This document shows positions 6,366 to 14,467 of a stretch of DNA of 18,499 nt, in pieces (position 1 is the first letter of the stretch; the number at the start of each line of letters is the position of its first letter). Made by a program: the position numbers and the translations under genes. Source of the stretch: an uncultured Halieaceae bacterium (lineage in GTDB: Bacteria > Pseudomonadota > Gammaproteobacteria > Pseudomonadales > Halieaceae); the NCBI GenBank assembly GCA_938074135.1, contig CALJFL010000067.1, positions 1 through 18,499 of the forward strand, given 5' to 3'. The notes under the pieces are model-generated. The model had not been told where the DNA came from. It worked only from the letters and a program-made list of their open reading frames with translations, and searched no databases.

Positions 6366-8738
6366 CTAGAACGTATAACCAACCGACACTGCCCAGGTAC
6401 GAGGCATGTTGTAGCCAGCCGTGGTTAAGGCACCGACGTTGAAGCTGTTGGTAATGACACGCTCGTCATCAAGGTTCTTGCCTTCTACCGCAAATCGCCA
6501 GTGGCCATCCGCGGTGGTAAACGCAGCCATCGCGTTATAGATCACGTGCTCGTCTTGCACCTGGGTCAGGGCCTGTTCAGATGTTGTATCGATAGGCGAG
6601 TTGGTAAACGACTCATCCCTGTAGGAAAAGTCTGCGGCTAATGTCACGAAACCAGCGCTGGCAATATCGAAGTCGTAACTGACCCTGCCCTGAACCGTCC
6701 ACTCCGGCGAAAAGCCAATCGCGGTGGTGTCGGAGAGGTCGCCTGCCTCTGCGTTTTTAAACTCCTTAACATCGGTATCCAGGTAGCCCACATTCAACCC
6801 CAGGGTCATACCTTCAAGAGGCGGCAGCCACAACACTTCAGCTTCTATACCTGAGGTTTCCAGCTCACCCACATTGTCGACTGTCTCGTCGAGGCTGCCA
6901 TCCCTGAAAACGACGGTGGACAACTGTTTATCGGTGTAATCGTTGAAGAACAGCTCCGTATTGAACCGAAGTGTGCCGTCGAGCAGAGTACTTTTTAGAC
7001 CAAGCGACCATGTGTCGACAGTTTCCGGATCGTAGGTTGCCTCGATGCCGCCGGTGCGCTGGAAGCCGCCCGACTTGAAGCCGGAGGAGAATCCACCGTA
7101 GATCATCACATCGTCGCTAAGGAACCAGGTCAACTTGGCACTCGGCGTGAACTCCGTCCAGTCGTCGCTCTGGTCAGTATTTGCCGGACCTGTAATCTCT
7201 ACGTACTCGGTGTTAAACGGAGGCGCGAAAGAGGAGGCCCAGTAAGCAAACAGCGGGCTCTGCATGGCCGCGGCTTCCTGTCCTGGCGCAACCGAGAGAA
7301 TGGCTTCAGGTGGAAACCCCCGAAGACCAGCGTAGGCATAATAGCCGATGGTTTCCTGCGCCGTGATCGTCTCCTCTTTCTCGTCCTTGGTGTAACGGCC
7401 ACCGAGGGAGAGTTGCCAGCTATCCGCAAAACTCCAGTCTACATTGGCGTATACGGAGGTGGACTCCTCAGTCCGGTCATCGCTGCTGGTGGCCTTGAAC
7501 TGATTCGTTATAAAGCGCAGGCGCGCGCTCTGCTTGGAAATTTCGGTGCCGTCACGGTCAGCATCCAGGTAGTAAAAGCCCATTACCGCGTTGACGTTTT
7601 CGCCACTGTAGTTGAACTGGAACTCCTGACTGAAATCATCATTTTCGACATCTCTTAGCGTTTCGATAAAGAACTGCTCACTGCCATCAAAATCAAACGG
7701 CTGAACATTGTCCATGGAGCGCAGGGCCGTCACTGATTTAAGGCTCCAGCTGTCTGTCATGTCCCATTTCGCAGTTAAGGCAACGGTTGTCGTTTCGATC
7801 TCGTACTCATCAAAGCCGTCGCCAAAAGCGGTAGACACAGTGTCAATATCGGTGGGTAGCGAGGTGTCATTAGGCGTAGAGAAAACGCCGGTGCCCGGCC
7901 CCAGAAACTGGTTGGCGCCACCAATGACAAAGCTGGCCGCGTCGATCAAAGGACCAACGTAAATACGGTTCGGAATCCTGGGGTCGGACTCATCCTTCAT
8001 GTAGTCCGCGGCGAGATTGAAAGACAGGCTTTCGGTCGCCTGCCACAAGAGACTCCCGCGATAGGCCTGAACGTCGGCCCCCCAGTACTCGCTGCCGTCC
8101 AGGGTGTTTTCCTGAATGCCTTCATGCTCCTTGTACATGGCACCAAAGCTACCGTACAGAGTGTCCTGAATAAGCGGCCCGGAGAGATTACCTTTTACCT
8201 TGATCAGGTCGTAATCGCCGCCTTTTACCTCAATATCCGCCTCGAACTCATCCGAGGGCTGCCTGGTGATGTACTTGATTGCGCCACCGATAGTGTTGCG
8301 CCCGTAGAGATTACCCTGTGGGCCCTTGAGGATTTCGATACGCTCAACGTCGTAGACTTCCAGCAATGCGCCAGTGGTGCGATTCAGGTAGACATCGTCC
8401 ATGTAGATACCCACCCCTTGGCCAAAGCCGGGATCCTGGCCAATACCGCGAATAAATACCGAGACCGCTCCGCCAACCAATCCGCCGGTATCAGTGAGGG
8501 TCACGTTGGGCGTCATACGTTCCAGATCGAGAATGTTGTCGACTTGCGCGTCACGCAGTTGAGTGGTGCTAAATGCACTCACAGCCATAGGGACCTGCTG
8601 CAGGCTCTCCTCACGCTTGCGCGCCGTCACAACCACTTCCTCCAGCGTGGCCTGCTGGGCCATTGTATAGTCGGTAGTCGTGATGGCTGCCGCCACGGCG
8701 GCGGACAACAAAATAGATTTGCGCTTGAACTGGCTCAT
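6366..8738 (-). CDS. TonB-dependent outer-membrane receptor
   Basis: The 790-aa protein has a signal peptide (about 1-28, cleavage near TMA-QQA), a TonB box (LEEVVVTARKREESLQQVP, 32-50), a plug domain with SVFIRGIGQDPGFG, GIYMDDVYLNR and VERIEILKGPQGNLYGRNTIGGAI, and a long beta-barrel ending in GYTF with the terminal Phe needed for insertion. It is of the type widespread in sphingomonads and marine Gammaproteobacteria for uptake of large or hydrophobic carbon compounds. No siderophore or B12 signature is evident; the substrate is inferred from the neighbours, not seen. AGGGAG lies 8 bases before the ATG. It heads the five-gene operon and is divergent from the dienoyl-CoA-reductase-like gene. 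Confidence 0.95.
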   Translation of the reverse strand: MSQFKRKSILLSAAVAAAITTTDYTMAQQATLEEVVVTARKREESLQQVPMAVSAFSTTQLRDAQVDNILDLERMTPNVTLTDTGGLVGGAVSVFIRGIGQDPGFGQGVGIYMDDVYLNRTTGALLEVYDVERIEILKGPQGNLYGRNTIGGAIKYITRQPSDEFEADIEVKGGDYDLIKVKGNLSGPLIQDTLYGSFGAMYKEHEGIQENTLDGSEYWGADVQAYRGSLLWQATESLSFNLAADYMKDESDPRIPNRIYVGPLIDAASFVIGGANQFLGPGTGVFSTPNDTSLPTDIDTVSTAFGDGFDEYEIETTTVALTAKWDMTDSWSLKSVTALRSMDNVQPFDFDGSEQFFIETLRDVENDDFSQEFQFNYSGENVNAVMGFYYLDADRDGTEISKQSARLRFITNQFKATSSDDRTEESTSVYANVDWSFADSWQLSLGGRYTKDEKEETITAQETIGYYAYAGLRGFPPEAILSVAPGQEAAAMQSPLFAYWASSFAPPFNTEYVEITGPANTDQSDDWTEFTPSAKLTWFLSDDVMIYGGFSSGFKSGGFQRTGGIEATYDPETVDTWSLGLKSTLLDGTLRFNTELFFNDYTDKQLSTVVFRDGSLDETVDNVGELETSGIEAEVLWLPPLEGMTLGLNVGYLDTDVKEFKNAEAGDLSDTTAIGFSPEWTVQGRVSYDFDIASAGFVTLAADFSYRDESFTNSPIDTTSEQALTQVQDEHVIYNAMAAFTTADGHWRFAVEGKNLDDERVITNSFNVGALTTAGYNMPRTWAVSVGYTF

Positions 8739-8770
8739 TGTGTAACTCCCTGTCTAATACCCTTATTGTT

Positions 8771-8805
8771 ATCGGGGACCCTGCTGCGGACAGGTCTCCC
8801 CTGAT
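8771..8805 (-). repeat. Imperfect inverted repeat in receptor 5' leader
   Basis: ATC-GGGG-A-CC-C-TG (8771-8783) pairs with CAGGTCTCCCCTGAT (8791-8805) with small bulges, giving about 12 bp of stem around a CTGCGGA loop. It lies 33-67 bases upstream of the receptor ATG. If transcription starts further upstream it would fold in the leader RNA; no downstream U-run makes it a terminator. Confidence 0.3.
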
Positions 8806-8854
8806 CTTGCACATATTCTGGCCAAATAACCCGGCAGCGAGCAGAGCATGTGAG

Positions 8855-8871
8855 GCCAGTTTTATAAACAT
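8855..8871 (+). promoter_or_regulatory. Copy 1 of shared 17-bp element (candidate regulator site)
   Basis: GCCAGTTTTATAAACAT matches 16 of 17 bases with the element upstream of the AraC-family gene (minus strand, 14335-14319). The core TTTATAAA could be a -10 box, but conservation of the flanking GCCAG and CAT suggests protein binding. It sits 117 bases upstream of the receptor start and 178 upstream of the plus-strand gene. Confidence 0.5.
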
Positions 8872-8883
8872 TTGCGTTCGCAA
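8872..8883. repeat. Palindrome TTGCG-TT-CGCAA next to shared element
   Basis: Perfect 5-bp arms separated by two bases, directly abutting the 17-bp element. It could be a dimer binding site; it is not repeated at the second element, so it may belong to a different regulator or be chance. Confidence 0.35.
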
Positions 8884-9048
8884 CCGGGTGCAGGAACTCA
8901 AATGTCAACAAATCTGGTTGTAAAGGTTCTTTGGGGCCGACTGGCTTGAGAGCTACTATGCCTCTGCGAATACATGGCTGCCCGGTGCTGCCATTAGATA
9001 AAAAATAAGCCGTGGAACACGCGATCCACAAGAGATCAAAGCCAGACA

Positions 9049-11190
9049 ATGTCCTCACGCTTTCCATTACTGACCTCACCCGCTGCCCTGGGATCCCTGT
9101 CGCTGCGCAACCGCATGATACTCGTCGCCATGGGCTCTAATTTTGCTGAGGCAGATGGCAGATGCACAGAGCGTCTGATTGCCTACTACGAGGCAAGAGC
9201 TCGGGGTGGCGCCGGCCTGTTGATCCTGGAGACCTCTGCCGCCGCCTGGCCCAATGGTTCTACCATGCCCAACACTGTTGGCTTTTCCAGCGATGACTTT
9301 GTGCCGGGGCTCAGTGAGTTGACCCGAAGAATTCACGGTCACGGAGCAAAAATCGTGGCGCAACTGAATCACGGCGGCAAGATGGCCCAGGAGGATGTCG
9401 CCGCAGGTCGCCCTATTCCCGTACCCTCACCGTCGAAAATGAGCAGCAGCAATATGTTTCGAGTGCTGACGCGCGAGGAGAAAAGTCACTTTATCAAGGC
9501 CGCCGGGCCAGATGGCAAGGGGCCTGTGTATTACGAGATGACCCCGGCGGACATCCGCGAGATCACCCACTCCTTCACTGATGCAGCCATTCGGGCGCGC
9601 CGGGCTGGATTCGACGGGGTCGAGATTCATGCCGGTCACGGCTACCTGCTGGCCAATTTTCTGTCGCCGGCAACCAACCGCCGCACCGACGAGTACGGCG
9701 GTTCGCCGGAAAACCGCGCCCGCTTTCTGGTGGAGGTGATCACCGCCATCAAAGCAGCCAATGGTGAAGACTTCCCCGTATTGGTTCGGCTCGACGCCAG
9801 GGAATACCGTTTGCCCGGGGGCATCGAACTGGCGGATTGCCTGGTCACGGCGCAGCTGTGCGAGCAGGCTGGCGCAACCGCCATCGATGTTAGCGCCTAC
9901 GGCAACACTGCCCATGCGATCGCCTTTACTGAGGCTCCCCTGGTCCATGAACCGGGTGGCTTCGTTGATTTTGCCAGGGCCGTCAAACAATCGGTAAGCA
10001 TCCCCGTGATCGGGGTAGGCCGCATCGAACCGGAAGTCGCTGAAAAAGCTATTCAGACCGGCGATTTTGACTTTTTTGGCATGGGCAGAAAACTGCTCGC
10101 TGACCCCGAACTGCCCAACAAACTGACCGCCAACACGCCAGCGGAGATTCGCCCCTGCATCTATTGTTATATCTGCGTGAGCGAGATCTTCATCAACCAG
10201 CCCATGTGCTGCGCTGTCAACCACAACGTCGGTCGGGAATGGGAGGGAGACCTGCTGGCAAGTGACCGCCAGGCAAAAAAGATTCTGGTAGTGGGCGCCG
10301 GTCCGGGTGGACTGGAGGCAGCGCGCCTGCTGGCTGAACAGGGGCACACGGTGAGCCTGTGGGAAAAGGAGCGAGACCTTGGAGGTACCGCTCGCATCGC
10401 CGCCCTCGCCTACGCGCCCAATGAGGCTCTCATCGATTATCTGGCGGACGCAGTAAGCGCGCTGCCGATTGACCTGCGTACCGGCATTACTGCCACTGCC
10501 GACACCATTAACGCCGGCGGTTACGATCACATCATCATCGCCACGGGTGCTAAACGCACAGCGCCCCAGATCCCCGGAAAATCGCAACTCCATGTATTCG
10601 ACGGCAATGAATTACGCGGCGTGCTCTTTGGTGACGATCCCGCCGCTGCGGCAAAACTCAGCGGATTTGCCCGCCTGATGCTTTATGCCGGGCGGGTGAG
10701 CCAGCTGCTGCGCAGTATTCGATTGATGCGTCTGCTGAGCCGTTTTTGGATGCCCCTGGCAGATGACATCGTCATCATTGGCGGCGGCCTGGTAGGCCTC
10801 GAACTTGCAGAGTATCTTGTTGAGCGCGGACGCCGGATCACCGTGTTGGAACCGGGCCCGGAGCTGGGCGCCGAGCTCAGCATTGTGCGGCGCGCACGAG
10901 TCCTGCATCAGCTTGGTGGGCATGGGGTGAACATTGTGCGCAATGCTGAAATAACCGCCATCGAATCAAGCAGTGTTCACTACCGTACTGACGGAGAATC
11001 CGCCGCTGCTGAATGCAAGCAGGTGATTATTGCGATGGGCGCTCAGCCAGACAACGACCTTGAGACTCAACTTCGAACACTGGCGCTGTCGGGCACAATT
11101 CACACGATCGGCGACTGCCGCCATATCGGCTATATCGACGGCGCTATACTGGATGCTCGAGAGGTTGTTAAGGTGATCACGAGCCGTTGA
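9049..11190 (+). CDS. 2,4-dienoyl-CoA reductase-like OYE/4Fe-4S/FAD oxidoreductase
   Basis: The 713-aa protein has the three-part layout of FadH, BaiCD/BaiH-type enoate reductases and trimethylamine dehydrogenase. An OYE FMN barrel occupies about 1-360: LGSLSLRNRMILVAMG, QLNHGGKM, catalytic-type HAGHGY at 194-199, RRTDEYGGSPENR and GVGRIEPEVAEK. A 4Fe-4S cysteine cluster follows at 370-388. An FAD domain has KILVVGAGPGGLEAARLLAE (411-430), an inner Rossmann motif IVIIGGGLVGLELAEYL (574-590) and a closing IHTIGDC. These enzymes pass electrons from NAD(P)H through FAD and the cluster to FMN to reduce conjugated C=C bonds. Cysteines are C370-x2-C373-x2-C376-x10-C387-C388, one residue shorter between the second and third than in E. 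coli FadH (C-x2-C-x3-C). It is divergent from the receptor operon and followed by the DUF3604 gene. Confidence 0.92.
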   Translation: MSSRFPLLTSPAALGSLSLRNRMILVAMGSNFAEADGRCTERLIAYYEARARGGAGLLILETSAAAWPNGSTMPNTVGFSSDDFVPGLSELTRRIHGHGAKIVAQLNHGGKMAQEDVAAGRPIPVPSPSKMSSSNMFRVLTREEKSHFIKAAGPDGKGPVYYEMTPADIREITHSFTDAAIRARRAGFDGVEIHAGHGYLLANFLSPATNRRTDEYGGSPENRARFLVEVITAIKAANGEDFPVLVRLDAREYRLPGGIELADCLVTAQLCEQAGATAIDVSAYGNTAHAIAFTEAPLVHEPGGFVDFARAVKQSVSIPVIGVGRIEPEVAEKAIQTGDFDFFGMGRKLLADPELPNKLTANTPAEIRPCIYCYICVSEIFINQPMCCAVNHNVGREWEGDLLASDRQAKKILVVGAGPGGLEAARLLAEQGHTVSLWEKERDLGGTARIAALAYAPNEALIDYLADAVSALPIDLRTGITATADTINAGGYDHIIIATGAKRTAPQIPGKSQLHVFDGNELRGVLFGDDPAAAAKLSGFARLMLYAGRVSQLLRSIRLMRLLSRFWMPLADDIVIIGGGLVGLELAEYLVERGRRITVLEPGPELGAELSIVRRARVLHQLGGHGVNIVRNAEITAIESSSVHYRTDGESAAAECKQVIIAMGAQPDNDLETQLRTLALSGTIHTIGDCRHIGYIDGAILDAREVVKVITSR

Positions 11191-11201
11191 ATGAGTGGAT
11201 A

Positions 11202-13223
11202 ATGATAAAACGTAGGCAATCGATGTTGGCGTTTGTACTGCTGGTGGCGGCCTCACTGTCTGCGCCCATTGCCGCCGCCGACACCGATGGCCCGGCCTTC
11301 AAACGTAGCGAGGAGCGCGAGAACTGCCGCGAATTTACCCCCGAGCGCCGTCCGCTATTTGGTGACCTGCACGTCCATACCAGCTATTCCTTCGACTCCT
11401 ACCTGTCGAGTCAGCGCCGCGACCCCTGGGACGCCTATCGCTATGCCCAGGGCGAACCGATTTTGCTGCCGGACGCCAACGGCCTACAAACAGTGCAGGC
11501 CCGTATCGGCCGCCCGCTGGATTTCACCGCAATCACTGATCACGCGGAGTTTCTTGGCCAAATCAATATATGTACCCGCGACCCTGGCAAAGCAGGCTAC
11601 TGGTGGCCCCACTGCACCATGACCCGCGCACGCAATATCTGGGCCCAGTTACTGGCTGCAAGTTGGTGGACTGACCTTGGCGGCCAACTACAGGACCTCC
11701 CCGAGAAATCCTTTGCCTGCACCCTGTCCGACTGCAATGGCGCTGACCAGGAAACCTGGACCGACATTCAGCGCGCTGCGCAAGACAACTACGACCGCAC
11801 CGCGGACTGCAGCTTCACTACCTTCGTCGCCTACGAATATACCGAGGCATTCGATCAGAACAACATGCACCGCAATGTCATTTTCCGTAATAGCACCGTG
11901 ACTGAACGGCCGATTTCGGTCTACGACACCGGACGAGACAGCTTTCCCAGCCTTTGGCGACAGTTGCGCAGTAACTGCATTGACCTCGACAACGGATGCG
12001 ACGTTATGTCTATACCGCACAACGCCAATCTCGCCGGCGGGCGCATGTTCCGCGACCCAGTCAGTACCAGCGAAGTCACCGACCGACTTTTTTTCGAGCC
12101 GGTGGTCGAACTGGTGCAGCACAAGGGCGCCTCGGAGTGTCGCTTCGACAGGCTGCGCGGTGCCGGCCTGGACACCGTCGATGAGCAGTGTGACTTCGAA
12201 CAGATCGCCTCAGACAATTTGAATATGCTCGGCTCGGTTCACGGTGAAGTACGAACCGATCGGGCCAATGCAGTACCTCTGGAGGAATTCGCTCGTCGCA
12301 ACATGGTGCGCAACGCCCTTAAGGACGGCCTGGTCCTGGGCGAGACAATGGGACAGAACCCGTTCATGATGGGCTTCATCGGTAGCACTGACACTCACAG
12401 CGCTGCGCCGGGCAGTGCCGAAGAGAACAATTATACGGGCCATCTGGGGCGACGAGACGCCCAGTACAACAACGTTCAGGATCACTTCTACTCCAACCCG
12501 GGCGGCCATGCCGTTGTCTGGGCCGAAGAAAATTCGCGGGACAGCATCTTCGCCGCGATCAGACGCAAGGAAACCTACGCCACCAGCGGCACACGGCCGA
12601 CACTGCGCTTTTTCGCCGGCAACCTGGATCCGGCACTGTGTGAATCACCAGATCTGCTCCGCGAGGCGTACGCCGCAGGCGTACCCATGGGCGGCGAGCT
12701 TGACGGCAGCACGATCGACACACCCCGATTCCTGGTGAGTGCACGCAAGGATCCGGGGACCAGTGAGCTGGCGGGAACTGATCTGCAGCGCGTACAGATC
12801 ATCAAGGGCTGGGTTGGCGACGACGGGACGCCACAGGAAAAGGTATATGACATCGATGGCAATGCTGATAACGGCGCCGGGGTCGACACCAACACGTGTG
12901 CCCGCCGGGGTCGAGGACTGGTCAACAGCTGCACCGTCTGGGAGGACCCCGACTTTCAGGCTGATCAATCCGCTTTTTACTACGTCAGGATACTTGAGAA
13001 CCCCACCTGCCGCTGGAGCACATTGCAGTGCCAGTCAGCCGGGGTCAATCCATTCGCCAGTGACTGTGCCAGCCAGGCCGATGCTGCCACCGTCCGGGCG
13101 CAGGCAACCGGAGCCAGCGGCAACGTCTACGGCAAATGCTGTATCGATCCGCAGCAGGAAGCTTTCTATTCGCCGATAATACAGGAGCGAGCCTGGTCCT
13201 CTCCCATCTGGTATCAGCCCTGA
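11202..13223 (+). CDS. Secreted DUF3604 protein with PHP-like metal-binding motifs
   Basis: The 673-aa protein starts with a signal peptide (MIKRRQ then a hydrophobic stretch, cleavage near IAAADT). DUF3604 signatures are FGDLHVHTSYSFDSYL (His57 and His59), DFTAITDHAEF (Asp113, His114, Glu116) and FIGSTDTHSA (around 390). His/Asp patterns of this kind resemble PHP-type metallohydrolases, so hydrolysis of an ester or phosphoester in the periplasm is plausible, but the biochemical role of the family is not one I can assign. Many cysteines after residue 125 suggest disulfides. ATG 11202 is preferred, with GAGTGG 3-8 bases upstream. A TTG at 11187 would overlap the previous gene but puts charged residues before the signal. 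The gene is 11 bases after the dienoyl-CoA-reductase-like gene and is probably co-transcribed. Its 3' end overlaps the convergent regulator gene by 10 bases. Confidence 0.88.
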   Translation: MIKRRQSMLAFVLLVAASLSAPIAAADTDGPAFKRSEERENCREFTPERRPLFGDLHVHTSYSFDSYLSSQRRDPWDAYRYAQGEPILLPDANGLQTVQARIGRPLDFTAITDHAEFLGQINICTRDPGKAGYWWPHCTMTRARNIWAQLLAASWWTDLGGQLQDLPEKSFACTLSDCNGADQETWTDIQRAAQDNYDRTADCSFTTFVAYEYTEAFDQNNMHRNVIFRNSTVTERPISVYDTGRDSFPSLWRQLRSNCIDLDNGCDVMSIPHNANLAGGRMFRDPVSTSEVTDRLFFEPVVELVQHKGASECRFDRLRGAGLDTVDEQCDFEQIASDNLNMLGSVHGEVRTDRANAVPLEEFARRNMVRNALKDGLVLGETMGQNPFMMGFIGSTDTHSAAPGSAEENNYTGHLGRRDAQYNNVQDHFYSNPGGHAVVWAEENSRDSIFAAIRRKETYATSGTRPTLRFFAGNLDPALCESPDLLREAYAAGVPMGGELDGSTIDTPRFLVSARKDPGTSELAGTDLQRVQIIKGWVGDDGTPQEKVYDIDGNADNGAGVDTNTCARRGRGLVNSCTVWEDPDFQADQSAFYYVRILENPTCRWSTLQCQSAGVNPFASDCASQADAATVRAQATGASGNVYGKCCIDPQQEAFYSPIIQERAWSSPIWYQP

Positions 13224-14299
13224 GCTAAGGACAACATCCGCTCTCGATAGCTACTCGGTGTATCTCCCGTCCAGCCCTTGAAAGAGCGCACAAAAGAACT
13301 GGGCTCGGTAAACCCCAGATAGTCAGCCAGGTCAGCAATCTTGGCCTTTTCATGCAACAGCTTGTTGATCGCCACTTCGCAACGCACCTCATCTTTCAGT
13401 GCCTGATAGCTGGTATCTTCCTTTTGCAGCCGCCTACGCAGGCTCGATTCCGACATATGCAATGTCTGAGCGATATCGGCAAAAGAAGGCATGCTGCCAG
13501 GTAGCTCAATCGTCACAATAGACTTGATCGCGGCGCTGGTACTGGCCGGCTCGCGTTCCATCGCGATCAACTGGTACACCATGTTGTTGAGAAACTCGCG
13601 CAGGGAATCCGGCGTGTGGACCAGCCGTTGTTGCAGCACTTCCCTATCAAAGCTGAAGGAGTTCTCGCCAGCGTCAAACACAATGGGACACTGGAAAATT
13701 TCCGCCAGGCTGTCGTAATAGTCCTGATTGACATAAGGGGCCGCCACCCGCAGTTCCCTGGCGTTCATGGTCTGGCCCGTCAGCCAACCACAAAAAGCGT
13801 GCCATACGAGCAAGCCCGAGGCCCTCGCCACCGTCTCCACCGAGTGAGCGCGATCCCACTGGGCGGGAATGAGATCTGCCCAGTCCTCCCGGATATTTAT
13901 CCGGTAGCTCAATTTCACCAATGGGTCAGCGCCGTCGTCAAGCAGGCGAATATTGTAGCCGGTAATGGGATAGACGAGAGCCTCGTAACGCTCCGCTATC
14001 CGCAGTGCCTCGCCAAGCGTGCGGGAGCTGATCATGCAATGGCACATCAACTCAAAAGCTTCGCTGCCCAGCCCGGCCGCCCAGGGCAGCGGCCGACCCT
14101 CCGCCTGCATGCGTTGCACGGCTTGCTTATAGAGGTGTGAATAATGTTGCGCGGGCAGCGGCACATCCGCATCCAAGCGCGCCAGGCTGCGCGGTGCCAC
14201 ATTTATCGTCGCGGCAATGGCATCAACATCAAGTCCAATCCGCCCCATGTAGTCGAGCAGACGCTGGAATTTTCCTGCTTTTACAGTAATTTCGCTCAT
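13214..14299 (-). CDS. AraC-family transcriptional regulator (OruR/ArgR-like N-terminal domain)
   Basis: The 361-aa protein starts at MSEITVKAGKFQRLL. The N-terminal ~200 residues resemble the 'arabinose-binding' sensor domain of OruR-type regulators (WAAGLGSEAFELMCHCMISSRTLGEALRIAERY, and later ELRVAAPYVNQDYYDSLAEIFQCPIVFDAGEN). The last ~100 residues are the double helix-turn-helix: SFADIAQTLHMSESSLRRRLQ and IADLADYLGFTEPSSFVRSFKGWTGDTPSSYR. Such proteins usually activate transcription on binding a small effector. An in-frame ATG at 14374 would add 25 Cys- and Arg-rich residues and cross the shared 17-bp element, so the internal start is preferred although its ribosome site is weak. It is divergent from the SDR/Rieske genes and lies between the two plus-strand units, so it is the natural candidate regulator of the island. 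Confidence 0.9.
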   Translation of the reverse strand: MSEITVKAGKFQRLLDYMGRIGLDVDAIAATINVAPRSLARLDADVPLPAQHYSHLYKQAVQRMQAEGRPLPWAAGLGSEAFELMCHCMISSRTLGEALRIAERYEALVYPITGYNIRLLDDGADPLVKLSYRINIREDWADLIPAQWDRAHSVETVARASGLLVWHAFCGWLTGQTMNARELRVAAPYVNQDYYDSLAEIFQCPIVFDAGENSFSFDREVLQQRLVHTPDSLREFLNNMVYQLIAMEREPASTSAAIKSIVTIELPGSMPSFADIAQTLHMSESSLRRRLQKEDTSYQALKDEVRCEVAINKLLHEKAKIADLADYLGFTEPSSFVRSFKGWTGDTPSSYRERMLSLAQG

Positions 14300-14318
14300 A
14301 CGCTCACAGTGGCACGAT

Positions 14319-14335
14319 ATGTTTATAAATCTGGC
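14319..14335 (-). promoter_or_regulatory. Copy 2 of shared 17-bp element upstream of regulator gene
   Basis: On the minus strand this reads GCCAGATTTATAAACAT, 20-36 bases before the chosen ATG of the AraC-family gene, and matches copy 1 at 8855-8871 in 16 of 17 bases. Its TATAAA could be the -10 box of the regulator promoter; no -35 box is at the right distance. The 168-base region 14300-14467 also serves the divergent SDR, where no clear promoter boxes were seen; GGAG at 14451-14454 and a weak GAGA are the only ribosome-site candidates. Confidence 0.5.
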
Positions 14336-14467
14336 GTTTCCTGCTCTTTTGCTGCGTCTGCCGCAGGGTACCATACCGCTTCTGCATTGCTAATGTGGTC
14401 CTCGCCCTGCCCCGGGTGTGTTACTGGATAGGCTTGGCCCACTCTCAACAGGAGAATAATAGAGACA

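Larger units (their letters stand above)
8739..9048. promoter_or_regulatory. 310-base divergent control region between receptor and dienoyl-CoA-reductase-like genes
   Basis: No gene fits here. The region holds an imperfect hairpin in the receptor leader (8771-8805), the 17-bp element shared with the AraC-family promoter (8855-8871), an abutting palindrome (8872-8883), and TTGACA on the minus strand (8907-8902) without a convincing -10 at the right distance. For the plus-strand gene, TTGAGA (8947-8952), a 17-base spacer and AATACA is a weak candidate; TAGATA near 8996 is another. Absent consensus boxes fit activator-dependent promoters. Confidence 0.6.

Noticed and set aside
8124..8804. 226-codon plus-strand open frame over the start of the receptor gene
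   Set aside because: Opposite strand of the signal peptide and plug region, with no recognisable motifs.
8902..8907. TTGACA on the minus strand as the receptor -35 box
   Set aside because: The bases 16-18 positions downstream do not resemble a -10 box, so it is not called as a promoter.
9427..10593. 388-codon open frame on the minus strand inside the dienoyl-CoA-reductase-like gene
   Set aside because: Fully antisense to a gene with conserved FMN, Fe-S and FAD motifs, with low-complexity composition and no ribosome site seen.
14352..14366. Small hairpin CTGCG-TCTGC-CGCAG in the regulator/SDR intergenic region
   Set aside because: A 5-bp stem alone is expected by chance in GC-rich DNA, and no T-run or second copy supports a function.
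14300..14374. Longer regulator start at 14374
   Set aside because: The added 25 residues do not resemble the family's N-terminus and would put the shared 17-bp element inside the coding region.
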